Shown: positions 43,219-53,227 of the stretch, in pieces
Layout: each line of letters starts with the position of its first letter
Position numbering within the stretch: the first letter of the stretch is position 1
Origin: CAZJKE01 sp964555625
Lineage (GTDB): Bacteria; Planctomycetota; Phycisphaerae; Phycisphaerales; SM1A02
DNA length: 64,000 nt
Assembly (NCBI GenBank): GCA_964555625.1
Contig: CAZKTE010000002.1
Span: 1-64,000, forward strand
Reading direction: 5' to 3'
Position numbers and translations under genes: made by a program
The notes under the pieces: generated by a model
Seen by the model: the letters and a program-made list of their open reading frames with translations, nothing else
What the model was told of the DNA's origin: nothing
Database searches by the model: none

Positions 43219-44796
43219 CTATGGCCCGGACATCAGTGGCTCGGGCGCTTCGGGTTCGAAAATGGACGGAACCTCGATGAAGAAGGTCGCCCCGGCACCC
43301 GGCGTGGTCTCCACCGATAGCGTCGCGTGCAGTAACTCCGCCAGCTCGCGGCAAATGGCTAGTCCCAGGCCGGTACCGGGGTGCTCGCGCGTGTGGGTCG
43401 CGTCCAGTTGACGGAACTTCTCGAAGATCGTGTCGGCCATGTCCTCGGGCACGCCCGGGCCGGTGTCGGCGACGCCGATGCGCACCGCCACGGAGTTGTC
43501 ACCGCGCGTGACGCGCCGCGCCGAGAGCGTCACGCGTCCATCACGTGGCGTGAACTTGATGGCGTTGCTCAGGTAGTTGTAGAGCACCTGCTGGAGCTTT
43601 CCCGGATCGGTCTCCACGCGGCCAACGGCCTCGTCTACGTCGATGGCCAGCGTGACTCCCCTCGACGAGGCCTGTGGCCCCATGATGCCTACGAGCCCCT
43701 CGAGCAGGTCGCCGATCGAGGTCGGCTCTGGATTGACCTCCATTCGACCAGCCTCGATCTTGGCCATGTCCAACAACTCGTTGATCATCTCCAGCAGCGA
43801 TCGTCCGCTGTCGAGAATGTTCCCCAGGTAGCGGCGGCGCTTGCGGGAGTCCTCGTCCTCCCCGGTGGCCATCCCCTCGAGCAGCTCGGCGAACCCGATG
43901 ATCGCGTTGAGCGGTGTGCGGAGCTCGTGGCTGACGTTTGCGAGGAACTCGCTCTTGAGCCGTCCTGACTCGTAGAGCCCCACGTTCGCGTGCGCCAACT
44001 CTTCGACCTTCAGGTCCAGGGACTCGTTCATCGTGCGCAGACGCTGGCGATCCACTTCCATGCTCTCGAGCATCTCATTGAACGCGTCGGAGAGCTCCTC
44101 GAACTCGTCGCCGGTGGCAAGGCTCGCCCGCGCCGTCAGGTCACCGCCCTGGACGCGTTCCGTCACGCGGCGCAGGCCGCGGACCGGCGAGAGAATCAGC
44201 TTCGTGAGGATCAGGTAGAAGACCAGGACCGCGAGCATGCTCGCGAGCACGCCCGCGGCGAAGATGTAGATGCGGTTGACCATCAACTGCCCCTGGGCGA
44301 ATCCACTGAGACGGCCGACGCTCAGGATGGCCACCACCGGATCCGCGAACCCGGGCTCGAGCGCGCCGCTGCCGAAGTCGGTCAGCTGCTCGCGCTGGAT
44401 GGACGCCAGGCTGGAGCGGTGAATGGCTCGCGCGTAGCGAAACTCGTGGGACCCCTTGCGCGAGGCGGTTGCGTGAAACTCGTGCTGGTCTGGATTGGTC
44501 CGGAAGTACTGCTCGGCGCGCGCGACGAACGGATCGGACTCCGCGTCGATGCGCTCGACCCGAGTAAATCGTAGGTCCAGCGACTCCCGCTCCTCGCTTG
44601 CGTGGCCGATCGATCCAAACTCGATCCGTGCCTCGAGCCACGCGTCGGCGAGTTGACGAGCGACCTCAAGCTGGTACTCCTGCACGAGGGTGCTCGTGCG
44701 GATCCACGGCACGCTCAGCGCAAAGGCGATGATCAGCACGATCACCGCGCCGAAGATCACGAGACACTTGTTGGCAAGGCTCAGGCCGCTACCCAT
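43219..44796 (-). CDS. Membrane sensor histidine kinase
   Basis: 525 residues. Two membrane helices (about 11-31 and 176-198) flank a periplasmic domain of about 145 residues with an unusual string of acidic and aromatic residues. A HAMP domain (about 198-250) and a coiled-coil lead to the dimerisation helix with phospho-His290 (FLANVSHELRTPLNAI). The ATP-binding domain has N-box NYLSNAIKF, DTGPGVPED and GTGLGLAI. No response regulator lies beside it, so it is an orphan. The signal sensed is unknown. Confidence 0.93.
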   Translation of the reverse strand: MGSGLSLANKCLVIFGAVIVLIIAFALSVPWIRTSTLVQEYQLEVARQLADAWLEARIEFGSIGHASEERESLDLRFTRVERIDAESDPFVARAEQYFRTNPDQHEFHATASRKGSHEFRYARAIHRSSLASIQREQLTDFGSGALEPGFADPVVAILSVGRLSGFAQGQLMVNRIYIFAAGVLASMLAVLVFYLILTKLILSPVRGLRRVTERVQGGDLTARASLATGDEFEELSDAFNEMLESMEVDRQRLRTMNESLDLKVEELAHANVGLYESGRLKSEFLANVSHELRTPLNAIIGFAELLEGMATGEDEDSRKRRRYLGNILDSGRSLLEMINELLDMAKIEAGRMEVNPEPTSIGDLLEGLVGIMGPQASSRGVTLAIDVDEAVGRVETDPGKLQQVLYNYLSNAIKFTPRDGRVTLSARRVTRGDNSVAVRIGVADTGPGVPEDMADTIFEKFRQLDATHTREHPGTGLGLAICRELAELLHATLSVETTPGAGATFFIEVPSIFEPEAPEPLMSGP

Positions 44797-44820
44797 TGAG
44801 AACTCGATGGTAGCCGCTCA

Positions 44821-45162
44821 TTAGCGAGGCTCCGGCTTTGTCCACTCCCAGTCCTTGGACTTGTGCAACGCCCCGGCCGCCTGCTTGACGCAGCGGCGGC
44901 ATAGAACGGCGTCACCGTCGCCGTTCCATGACGGCTCGTCGCGATGTTCAAGGCAGAGTGTGCACTTGGCTCCGGGATCGACCGGGGAGTCACTCTCGAG
45001 CACGAGGGATGCATACGCCGCCGTCAGGCACGCGCCGCAGATCACGCTGCCGTGGTGTCCCTCGACGCAGGGCTGCTCGTTCGCCCATGCCGCTTCGCCA
45101 CAGAAGTCGCAGAGGATGTCCTGCGGCTGCACATCGTCGGGATTCGTGCCCGGGCGGTGCAT
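44821..45162 (-). CDS. Small zinc-ribbon protein
   Basis: 113 residues with two CxxC pairs at each end: CDFCGEAAW with VICGACL, and CTLCLEHRD with VLCRRCV. This is a double treble-clef/zinc-ribbon plan like the ClpX-type zinc finger, but unattached to an ATPase. The ATG overlaps the trmB stop by one base (TGATG). It may bind nucleic acid or protein. Function unknown. Confidence 0.72.
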   Translation of the reverse strand: MHRPGTNPDDVQPQDILCDFCGEAAWANEQPCVEGHHGSVICGACLTAAYASLVLESDSPVDPGAKCTLCLEHRDEPSWNGDGDAVLCRRCVKQAAGALHKSKDWEWTKPEPR

Positions 45163-45809
45163 CAGGCATCGATCCTCGTGAGCGTCATTGCGTGGAAGGC
45201 CCGGCCCTCCTGGCTGTACTTGCGCTCGAAGTTAGTGCCAACGAGCTCATCGTCCCCGCCGGCGAAGGGGCTGCGAGCAAAGATTGACTCGTGCCCTGCA
45301 GCGTGTTCCTGGCACCAAGCCCAAAGCTCATCGTGGTCCGTAACGATACGCACCTCGCCTCCCTCCTGGAGGACACGGTGAAACTCCATGAGAGTGCGAC
45401 TCTGGATGACGCGGCGCTTGTGGTGGCGCTTCTTGGGCCACGGGTCGCTGAAGTAGAGGTGAATGACGCTCACAACAGCGTCGGCGCACCAGTAGCGCAT
45501 GAAGTCAACCGCGTCGGCGTACAGCATGTGCACGTTGTCCAGGGCATGGCGACGTAGGCGATCGGCTCCATAGCGATAGAACTCCGCTGCGCGCTCAATG
45601 CCCAGAAAGTTGGTCTCGCTGCACTTGGCGGCCTCCTGCACGAGGAAGGTCCCCTTCCCACTGCCGATCTCGACCTCAAGAGGCCGTGACTCCTCCTCGA
45701 ACCACGCCCGCGGGTCCAGGCGGCCCTCGTCGTGGGATGGGAGGTCATCAAGATCGATGCCGACATCACCAACATCGAGGGTGCGACCGCGGGAGAGTCC
45801 AAAGCTCAT
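45162..45809 (-). CDS. trmB: tRNA (guanine-N7)-methyltransferase TrmB
   Basis: 215 residues. It methylates G46 in the variable loop of tRNAs. S-adenosylmethionine motif EIGSGKGTFLVQEA, LGIERAAEFYRYGADRL and the family marker FSDPWPKKRHHKRR are present, plus ESIFARSPFAGGDD and TNFERKYSQEGRA in the end. The start overlaps the PQQ-type gene stop (TGATG), so a longer upstream reading is wrong. The zinc-ribbon gene follows, also overlapping. Confidence 0.95.
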   Translation of the reverse strand: MSFGLSRGRTLDVGDVGIDLDDLPSHDEGRLDPRAWFEEESRPLEVEIGSGKGTFLVQEAAKCSETNFLGIERAAEFYRYGADRLRRHALDNVHMLYADAVDFMRYWCADAVVSVIHLYFSDPWPKKRHHKRRVIQSRTLMEFHRVLQEGGEVRIVTDHDELWAWCQEHAAGHESIFARSPFAGGDDELVGTNFERKYSQEGRAFHAMTLTRIDA

Positions 45810-46156
45810 CAACTTGCCCCGCTGGCCGCCGCGGCTGCTGCATCCGCGGCCAACTTCGCCGCCGCACCCGAGGAGGTACCCCTGACGGTCGCGATGCAGG
45901 GAATTCCCGTCCCCATCCCCTTGAGCTCGTTCTCCCAGACGACCTGGCCGGTCGTCGGCGCAAGACACCAGGTGTATCCCTGCACGCAGACGATCAGTCG
46001 ATCACCGTCAAGGAGCAGCGCCGGGTAGCCGCTGCTCTTGGGCGCCTTCCAGTCCCAGACCAGTTCGCCGCTGTAGCGATCCAGCGCGACCACTCGCTTG
46101 TTGAAGCCCAGGAAGACCAGGTCGGGGAGTTGGCGTGATTCGGGGGCCTCACTCAT
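45809..46156 (-). CDS. Small PQQ/beta-propeller repeat protein
   Basis: 115 residues, starting MSEAPESRQLPDLVFLG. It has two PQQ/WD-like blades only (VVALDRYSGELVWDWKAPK and TWCLAPTTGQVVWENELK), each with a W-motif usual in PQQ dehydrogenase propellers, then an Ala-rich tail. A normal propeller needs six to eight blades, so it may oligomerise or be a fragment. It overlaps the hydrolase stop and the trmB start. Ala tail is unusual (residues 100-113). Confidence 0.68.
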   Translation of the reverse strand: MSEAPESRQLPDLVFLGFNKRVVALDRYSGELVWDWKAPKSSGYPALLLDGDRLIVCVQGYTWCLAPTTGQVVWENELKGMGTGIPCIATVRGTSSGAAAKLAADAAAAAASGAS

Positions 46157-47558
46157 TGAACACCTGGTCCTCGAGCCAATCACCGAGTACCGCCAGGACA
46201 TGCTCGTCGAATGTGACCTCGATCTGCGCGTACTCCTCGACGGCGCCCGTCGTCGCCGGCTGGAAGAGGTGATTGAGGCCCTCGAATCGCTCGATGGTGA
46301 TGTCCAGGCCCGCTGCGGTCATTGCCTCGGCGATGGGATCGAGGTTCTGGTCGTGGTCGACCTGCAAGTCGAGCGTACCGTTCATCGCGAGTACGGGGCA
46401 CCCAAGCGACACCAGCACCTCGATTGGCTCGTACTTGAGAAAGTACTGCATCCAGGCACTGGCGACGGCCTGCAGGGCCTGATCGATCATCGCCGCGCGA
46501 GCCTCAGCGCCAATGATTGACCCCTGCCCAGTGGCAGAGAGTTGCGCCTCGACCAGCGCCTCGACTGCCCCACGTTGCTCGCTGGGCGTTGCCGCGGAAG
46601 CGGCACGATCCAGCACCTCAGCCTGGGCCACGAGGATGCGCGCTAGGGCAATGCCGCCGACGCCCGCGCTGCGCTGGAGGAGTTCCTGCTGGCGCATCAG
46701 TATGTCGCGGCCGGACACCCCCGGGCCAGCAAGGAGTACGACGAAGAAAATGGAGTCGTCCGCCGCAGCCACCATGGGACCGATCATCCCGCCTTCGCTG
46801 TGGCCGATGAGTCCAATGCGCGTCTCGTCGATGTCCGGCTGCCACCGCAGCGCCCGCACGATCTCGGCCACGTCGCTTGCGAAGTCCTCAGTGGTGGCCT
46901 GCAGGACCGAGTCCGTGTCCTCCACTTCCGACCCGCCGACGCCGCGATCATCGAATCGCATGACCGCGATGCCGCGCCGTGTCAGTGCATCCGAAATGAC
47001 GAGGAATGGCTTGTGGCCGAATATTGTCTCGTCGCGGTCCTGCTGGCCGCTTCCCGAGATGAGCACGGCGCATGGGTGAGGGCCGTGTCCATTGGGAGTT
47101 GTGAGTGTCCCACTGAGGCGATGGCCGTCGGGATGCAGGATCGTCAACTCGCGCTGCGCGTAGGGAAACGGCGGCTGCGGGTGCTGTGGCCGATTGGGTC
47201 CCTGCACCTCCGCCACGCGGCGAAAGTCGATGGCAAAAGGCATGCCACCCTGTTGCATTGATCCCACGAGGCGACCGTCCGCCTCGCGGACCTCGACTAC
47301 GAGGCCCAGTTGTGGCACCTCTCCGATCAGCGCGCCGTCCTCCACCCGCGTCTGCAGCGGCATGTCCTCGAGGCCCTGGGCAGGCACCGACATCAGCAGC
47401 AGCGGTTCGTCGGACGTACCTGCCACGCTCATGGCCACTTCCAGATCACCAAGGCCGGGAACAGAAATGGCGCCTTGGTAGATGCGGGGGCCGCCGTCCG
47501 CCGCGGCGTAGGCGACGGCGACGAGGGCGAGCATCGCAGCGATGCAACGAGTCCACAT
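46149..47558 (-). CDS. Exported alpha/beta hydrolase
   Basis: 469 residues. A signal peptide (MWTRCIAAMLALVAVAYAAA) is followed by a beta-rich N-terminal domain (about 21-130) and an alpha/beta-hydrolase fold with nucleophile Ser254 in GHSEGG. Oxyanion text ISGSGQQDRDET and RFDDRGVGGS are typical of serine aminopeptidase-type (dienelactone-like) hydrolases. The late Asp and His are near TLDLQVDHDQN and LNHLFQPA. Substrate is unknown, probably an ester or peptide in the periplasm. The start was set to the signal. Confidence 0.88.
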   Translation of the reverse strand: MWTRCIAAMLALVAVAYAAADGGPRIYQGAISVPGLGDLEVAMSVAGTSDEPLLLMSVPAQGLEDMPLQTRVEDGALIGEVPQLGLVVEVREADGRLVGSMQQGGMPFAIDFRRVAEVQGPNRPQHPQPPFPYAQRELTILHPDGHRLSGTLTTPNGHGPHPCAVLISGSGQQDRDETIFGHKPFLVISDALTRRGIAVMRFDDRGVGGSEVEDTDSVLQATTEDFASDVAEIVRALRWQPDIDETRIGLIGHSEGGMIGPMVAAADDSIFFVVLLAGPGVSGRDILMRQQELLQRSAGVGGIALARILVAQAEVLDRAASAATPSEQRGAVEALVEAQLSATGQGSIIGAEARAAMIDQALQAVASAWMQYFLKYEPIEVLVSLGCPVLAMNGTLDLQVDHDQNLDPIAEAMTAAGLDITIERFEGLNHLFQPATTGAVEEYAQIEVTFDEHVLAVLGDWLEDQVFNE

Positions 47559-47644
47559 GGTGTTGCTCCTTCTCCTGCGACGTCGCGCCAAGAGGACGCC
47601 GCGGCCCGAAATGCTACTCGATTGGATCCTCCATCGAGGGGCGG

Positions 47645-48046
47645 CTACGCGTCCGCGTCGCGCGCAGGGACCTCGAGGCGCGTTGCATCGGCCCAGAGGT
47701 CCTCGAGATCGTAGTAGGCGCGGCGCTGTGGCTCGAACAAGTGCACCACGACGCTGATGAAGTCGACGACGATCCACGTCGCCGCTGTATCGCTGGTCGT
47801 GCGAAACACCGGCATGCCAACCTCGGCCCCGGTGTCCTCAAGCTCAGCAGCCAACGACTTCATCTGCCGATCGCTGGTACCTGTGGCCACGACCAGGAAG
47901 TCGCAGACCTGGCTCAGGCCCCGCAGTTCCAGCACGACGACGTCCTCGCAGTGACGATCAACCAGAAGGCGCGCGGCATCAGCGGCGAAGGAAGCAGCCT
48001 CCTCCTGGCGCTCGCGGGCGCGAGCCGTAGGTCCCTGTGGGGCCAT
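47645..48046 (-). CDS. rsfS: Ribosomal silencing factor RsfS
   Basis: 133 residues. It binds L14 on the large subunit and blocks subunit joining in poor conditions. Fold marker text is seen in LSQVCDFLVVATGTSDRQM and TWIVVDFISVVVHLFEPQRR with YYDLEDLWADA at the end. It lies 7 bp downstream of hppA on the same strand. Length matches the usual 105-135. Confidence 0.93.
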   Translation of the reverse strand: MAPQGPTARARERQEEAASFAADAARLLVDRHCEDVVVLELRGLSQVCDFLVVATGTSDRQMKSLAAELEDTGAEVGMPVFRTTSDTAATWIVVDFISVVVHLFEPQRRAYYDLEDLWADATRLEVPARDADA

Positions 48047-48053
48047 CGGTCGC

Positions 48054-50615
<2,562 letters not shown>

Positions 50616-50631
50616 CTCCTGTTTGAGTCGT

Positions 50632-50646
50632 CGCCCGTCACGGGCG
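50632..50646. other. Stem-loop in hppA leader
   Basis: CGCCCG and CGGGCG (50632-50637, 50641-50646) form a 6-bp stem with loop TCA, 16 bases before the hppA ATG and after rpsU. No T-run follows on the minus strand, so it could be a ribosome-site regulator or a weak rpsU terminator. Confidence 0.35.
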
Positions 50647-50775
50647 CTTTGCTCGCACTACGTGTTGGCGGTGCAATCACCGCGTCGTGGGGTCCTGAGA
50701 CCCGCCTGCCCTATGGCATGCGGAGGTCATGTTCGATTGGTCGCGACCACCACTGGCCCCATGGCCGGTCGGTAA

Positions 50776-51012
50776 TCAGCGTCCCCGGCTCTTGCGCTTG
50801 GGCTTCTCGGTACGCTCCGGTGGGCCAGCAGCAATTCGAGCAAGTCGGGAAATGGCCTTGCGCTGGGCACGACGGCGGCGCTCCGAGGGCTTCTCGAAGT
50901 ACTGCCGCTTCTTGATGTCCTTCGTGAGGCCTTCCTTGTCGCAGAGCTTCTTGAAGCGGCGGAGCATTTGCCCAACCGACTCGTTCTGCCTTGCCTTGAT
51001 CCGAATCGCCAT
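50776..51012 (-). CDS. rpsU: 30S ribosomal protein S21
   Basis: 78 residues. Text IKARQNESVGQMLRRFKKL, KDIKKRQYFEKPSERRRR and a very basic tail (TEKPKRKSRGR) match S21. It helps start-site selection on the small subunit. MAIRIKARQNE was chosen as the start because the ribosome site GAGGAAGG lies 9-12 bases upstream; a longer frame would add unlikely residues. Confidence 0.95.
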   Translation of the reverse strand: MAIRIKARQNESVGQMLRRFKKLCDKEGLTKDIKKRQYFEKPSERRRRAQRKAISRLARIAAGPPERTEKPKRKSRGR

Positions 51013-51166
51013 CCGTAAAGTGCCTTCCTCGTGGGTTCCAGAGTCCGGGGAGCCGCACATTAGACCGGATCGGCGGCGGGGATGCAAGAGGGGCATCGGC
51101 CTTGCGCAAGTCGCTGAAATCGTGCGTGTTGTGGAGCACGCTGCCCACGCTACGCTGGGCCACAGC

Positions 51167-51808
51167 GTGGAACTTATCGTTGATACCTGGAACGTGCTCT
51201 ACCAAGGCGGCATCCTCGATCGCGACGGCGACGGGGATGACCTGGCTGGCCTGGCACGGCTGCTACGGGCAGGCAGGTGGAGCCAGGACCGCGTGACGCT
51301 CGTCTGTGACGGCACCGGGGACTCCAACAAGAGCCCCGGCGGACTACTCCTGGCCGTGGTGCACACCGGCCCGGGTCGCAGCGCCGACGAGGAGATCATC
51401 GCCCGCGTCACCGCCAGCCACAGCGCCCGCGACATCCTCGTGGTCACAAGTGACCGGGAGATTCAGCGCGCTGTACACCGTAGCGGCGCGACGGTCATGG
51501 ACTCGCCCTCTTTCATCCGCGCCCTGCTCGATGATGTGGCACGCCCTGCGGGAAGCGAGACGGCGCGACCAGGCGGTCTCAGCCCAGCGCGAGCCGCTGA
51601 GTGGCGGGCCGAGTTCGGGATGGAAGCGGAGGACGTGGCCGCCATGGAGGCGGATCTTGCCCGCGAGGATGCGCCGCCGCCGCCCGCCGAGGAGGAGCCG
51701 GTACAGGCAGAATCGCCGGATGAGATTCCCCCGGAACCCGCGGCGCTGCCCGACGCGCTCATCGCAGAGGCGCGGCGCCTGCTGCGCGGTGAGCAGGATC
51801 AGGGCTGA
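51167..51808 (+). CDS. NYN/PIN-fold (YacP-like) protein
   Basis: 213 residues from a GTG at 51167; another in-frame GTG lies at 51131. VELIVDTWNVLYQGG opens with the Asp of the NYN nuclease fold, followed by VTLVCDGTG and ADEEIIARV, and ILVVTSDREIQRAVHRSGA, the remaining acidic sites. These proteins are related to YacP/Rae1 ribosome-linked ribonucleases. The second half is Pro/Glu-rich and probably disordered. The end overlaps the pdxH gene by 10 bases. Confidence 0.78.
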   Translation: MELIVDTWNVLYQGGILDRDGDGDDLAGLARLLRAGRWSQDRVTLVCDGTGDSNKSPGGLLLAVVHTGPGRSADEEIIARVTASHSARDILVVTSDREIQRAVHRSGATVMDSPSFIRALLDDVARPAGSETARPGGLSPARAAEWRAEFGMEAEDVAAMEADLAREDAPPPPAEEEPVQAESPDEIPPEPAALPDALIAEARRLLRGEQDQG

Positions 51809-52395
51809 AGTCGACTCACTTGCCAGCCGTCGCCGTCGGCGACGTAGCGCAGGCGATCGTGCAGGCGGCCGTCCCGTCCACACCAGAACTCCACGCGGTC
51901 CAGGGAGACGCGGTACCCGCCCCAGTGTGGTGGCCGCGGGATCTCCTTGCCCTCCCACTTGGCTGCCAGTTCTGCGGCACGGGCAATCAGTGCATCACGA
52001 TCAACAAGCGGCCTCGACTGGTCACTGGCCCACGCGCCGATCTGGCTCTCTCGCGGCCGCGTCGCGAAGTACGCGTCGGACTCCTCGTCGCTGGTGGGCG
52101 ATGCCAAACCCTGGATGCCGAGCTGGCGCTGCAGGTCGTCCCAGTGCCAGAGCAGGGACACGGTGCCGCAGCGAGCGATCTCCAGGGCCTTGTCGCTCTT
52201 GTAGTTGGTAAAGAAAACGGCACCTTGGGCATCGAACTGCTTGAGCAACACCATTCGCGACCAGGGCCGCCTGGCCTCGTCCAACGTGGACAGCGCGGCG
52301 GCCAGCGGGTTCGGGCGGCCCCTCGAGGCGACGGCCTCGTCAAACCAGCTTCGGGCGGCGTCGATGGGCGACGATGGTGGAGACTGGAAGTCCAT
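51799..52395 (-). CDS. pdxH: Pyridoxamine 5'-phosphate oxidase
   Basis: 198 residues. It makes pyridoxal phosphate from the pyridoxamine or pyridoxine form with FMN. FMN/substrate text is found in RMVLLKQFDAQGAVFFTNY and KSDKALEIARCGTVSLLWHW, with RPRESQIGAWASDQSRPL and the C-terminal WGGYRVSLDRVEFWCGRDGRLHDRL (only the RLHDR core is diagnostic). Lengths match. It overlaps the NYN gene stop. PLP made here would serve enzymes such as lysine 6-aminotransferase. Confidence 0.95.
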   Translation of the reverse strand: MDFQSPPSSPIDAARSWFDEAVASRGRPNPLAAALSTLDEARRPWSRMVLLKQFDAQGAVFFTNYKSDKALEIARCGTVSLLWHWDDLQRQLGIQGLASPTSDEESDAYFATRPRESQIGAWASDQSRPLVDRDALIARAAELAAKWEGKEIPRPPHWGGYRVSLDRVEFWCGRDGRLHDRLRYVADGDGWQVSRLQP

Positions 52396-52497
52396 GGGTG
52401 TAATGACCGTTGTACCCGGTCAAGGATGCGTAGAATATCGCCAGCAGGCGCGCCCGCTGCGCATCACGCGGTGCCGCGCTCGTCAAGAGGGCTCGCG

Positions 52498-53205
52498 ATG
52501 CACGAGAAGCGAAACTTCGTCCTGGTGATCTTCTTCATCGGGGCACTGGCATGGGCGATCTGGTCCTGGTTCATGGCCGGTGCGGATACATGGTCCTACG
52601 TGGCGACCGGCCTGGTCGTCCTGCTGGGGGGATGGCTGCTCCATGCCCTCGTCTACGAGGATCGCCTGCCCGATCGCCTCTGCGAGATCGTCGGGTCCAC
52701 CTACTTCGACGCCGACGGCATCTGCCTCTTCCCGCTGATCCGGGAGGGATCAACCGGCCCAGAACTCTCGATCTACTACCAAAACCGATTCGAGAATCCC
52801 GCGTCGGTCGTCTTGCACCTGCGTCCGCCTGAGCGATCCTTCGTGGTCATGCCCGGCGCATCGGACATTCACATCGCCTTCACTGTCGGCGGCGGAGATG
52901 TGGGCGTCATTCACCAGCCCGTCACGGTCCCCGACGAGGTCCGCGGCGAGATCGTCAACGTCCAGATGGTGGCCGTGAGCCACTTCCCCCGCGCACATGG
53001 GCAGCGATGGCGGCGGAAGCCCCGCGAAGCGCGCGAATGTGGTTCCATGCAGGTGGACTGGGCAGGCAACGCCATGCGCGTTGGCGTCCACGAAGTGGAC
53101 GGCTCGGTCTCGCTCGTCGATCCAGTCACGCTGCACCTGCCCATGCCGTCGGTCCCCGGGGAAGAAGGCGAACGGGACCGCACGTGGCGGCAGGAACTTC
53201 TCTGA
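52498..53205 (+). CDS. Membrane protein of unknown function
   Basis: 235 residues. Two membrane helices at the N-terminus (VLVIFFIGALAWAIWSWFM and YVATGLVVLLGGWLLHALV) and a beta-rich soluble part (ICLFPLIREGSTGPELSI, NPASVVLHLRPPERSFVVM). The end carries VGVHEVDGSVSLVDPVTLHL. No known domain. It faces the protease gene convergently with a 22-bp gap. Start at ATG 52498. Confidence 0.7.
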   Translation: MHEKRNFVLVIFFIGALAWAIWSWFMAGADTWSYVATGLVVLLGGWLLHALVYEDRLPDRLCEIVGSTYFDADGICLFPLIREGSTGPELSIYYQNRFENPASVVLHLRPPERSFVVMPGASDIHIAFTVGGGDVGVIHQPVTVPDEVRGEIVNVQMVAVSHFPRAHGQRWRRKPREARECGSMQVDWAGNAMRVGVHEVDGSVSLVDPVTLHLPMPSVPGEEGERDRTWRQELL

Positions 53206-53227
53206 TCGCGGCCGTTCCGAGGGCGTC

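Noticed and set aside
41860..43320. 486-codon open frame on the plus strand
   Set aside because: Antisense to the MacB-like permease; Asp/Arg/His-rich with no domain.
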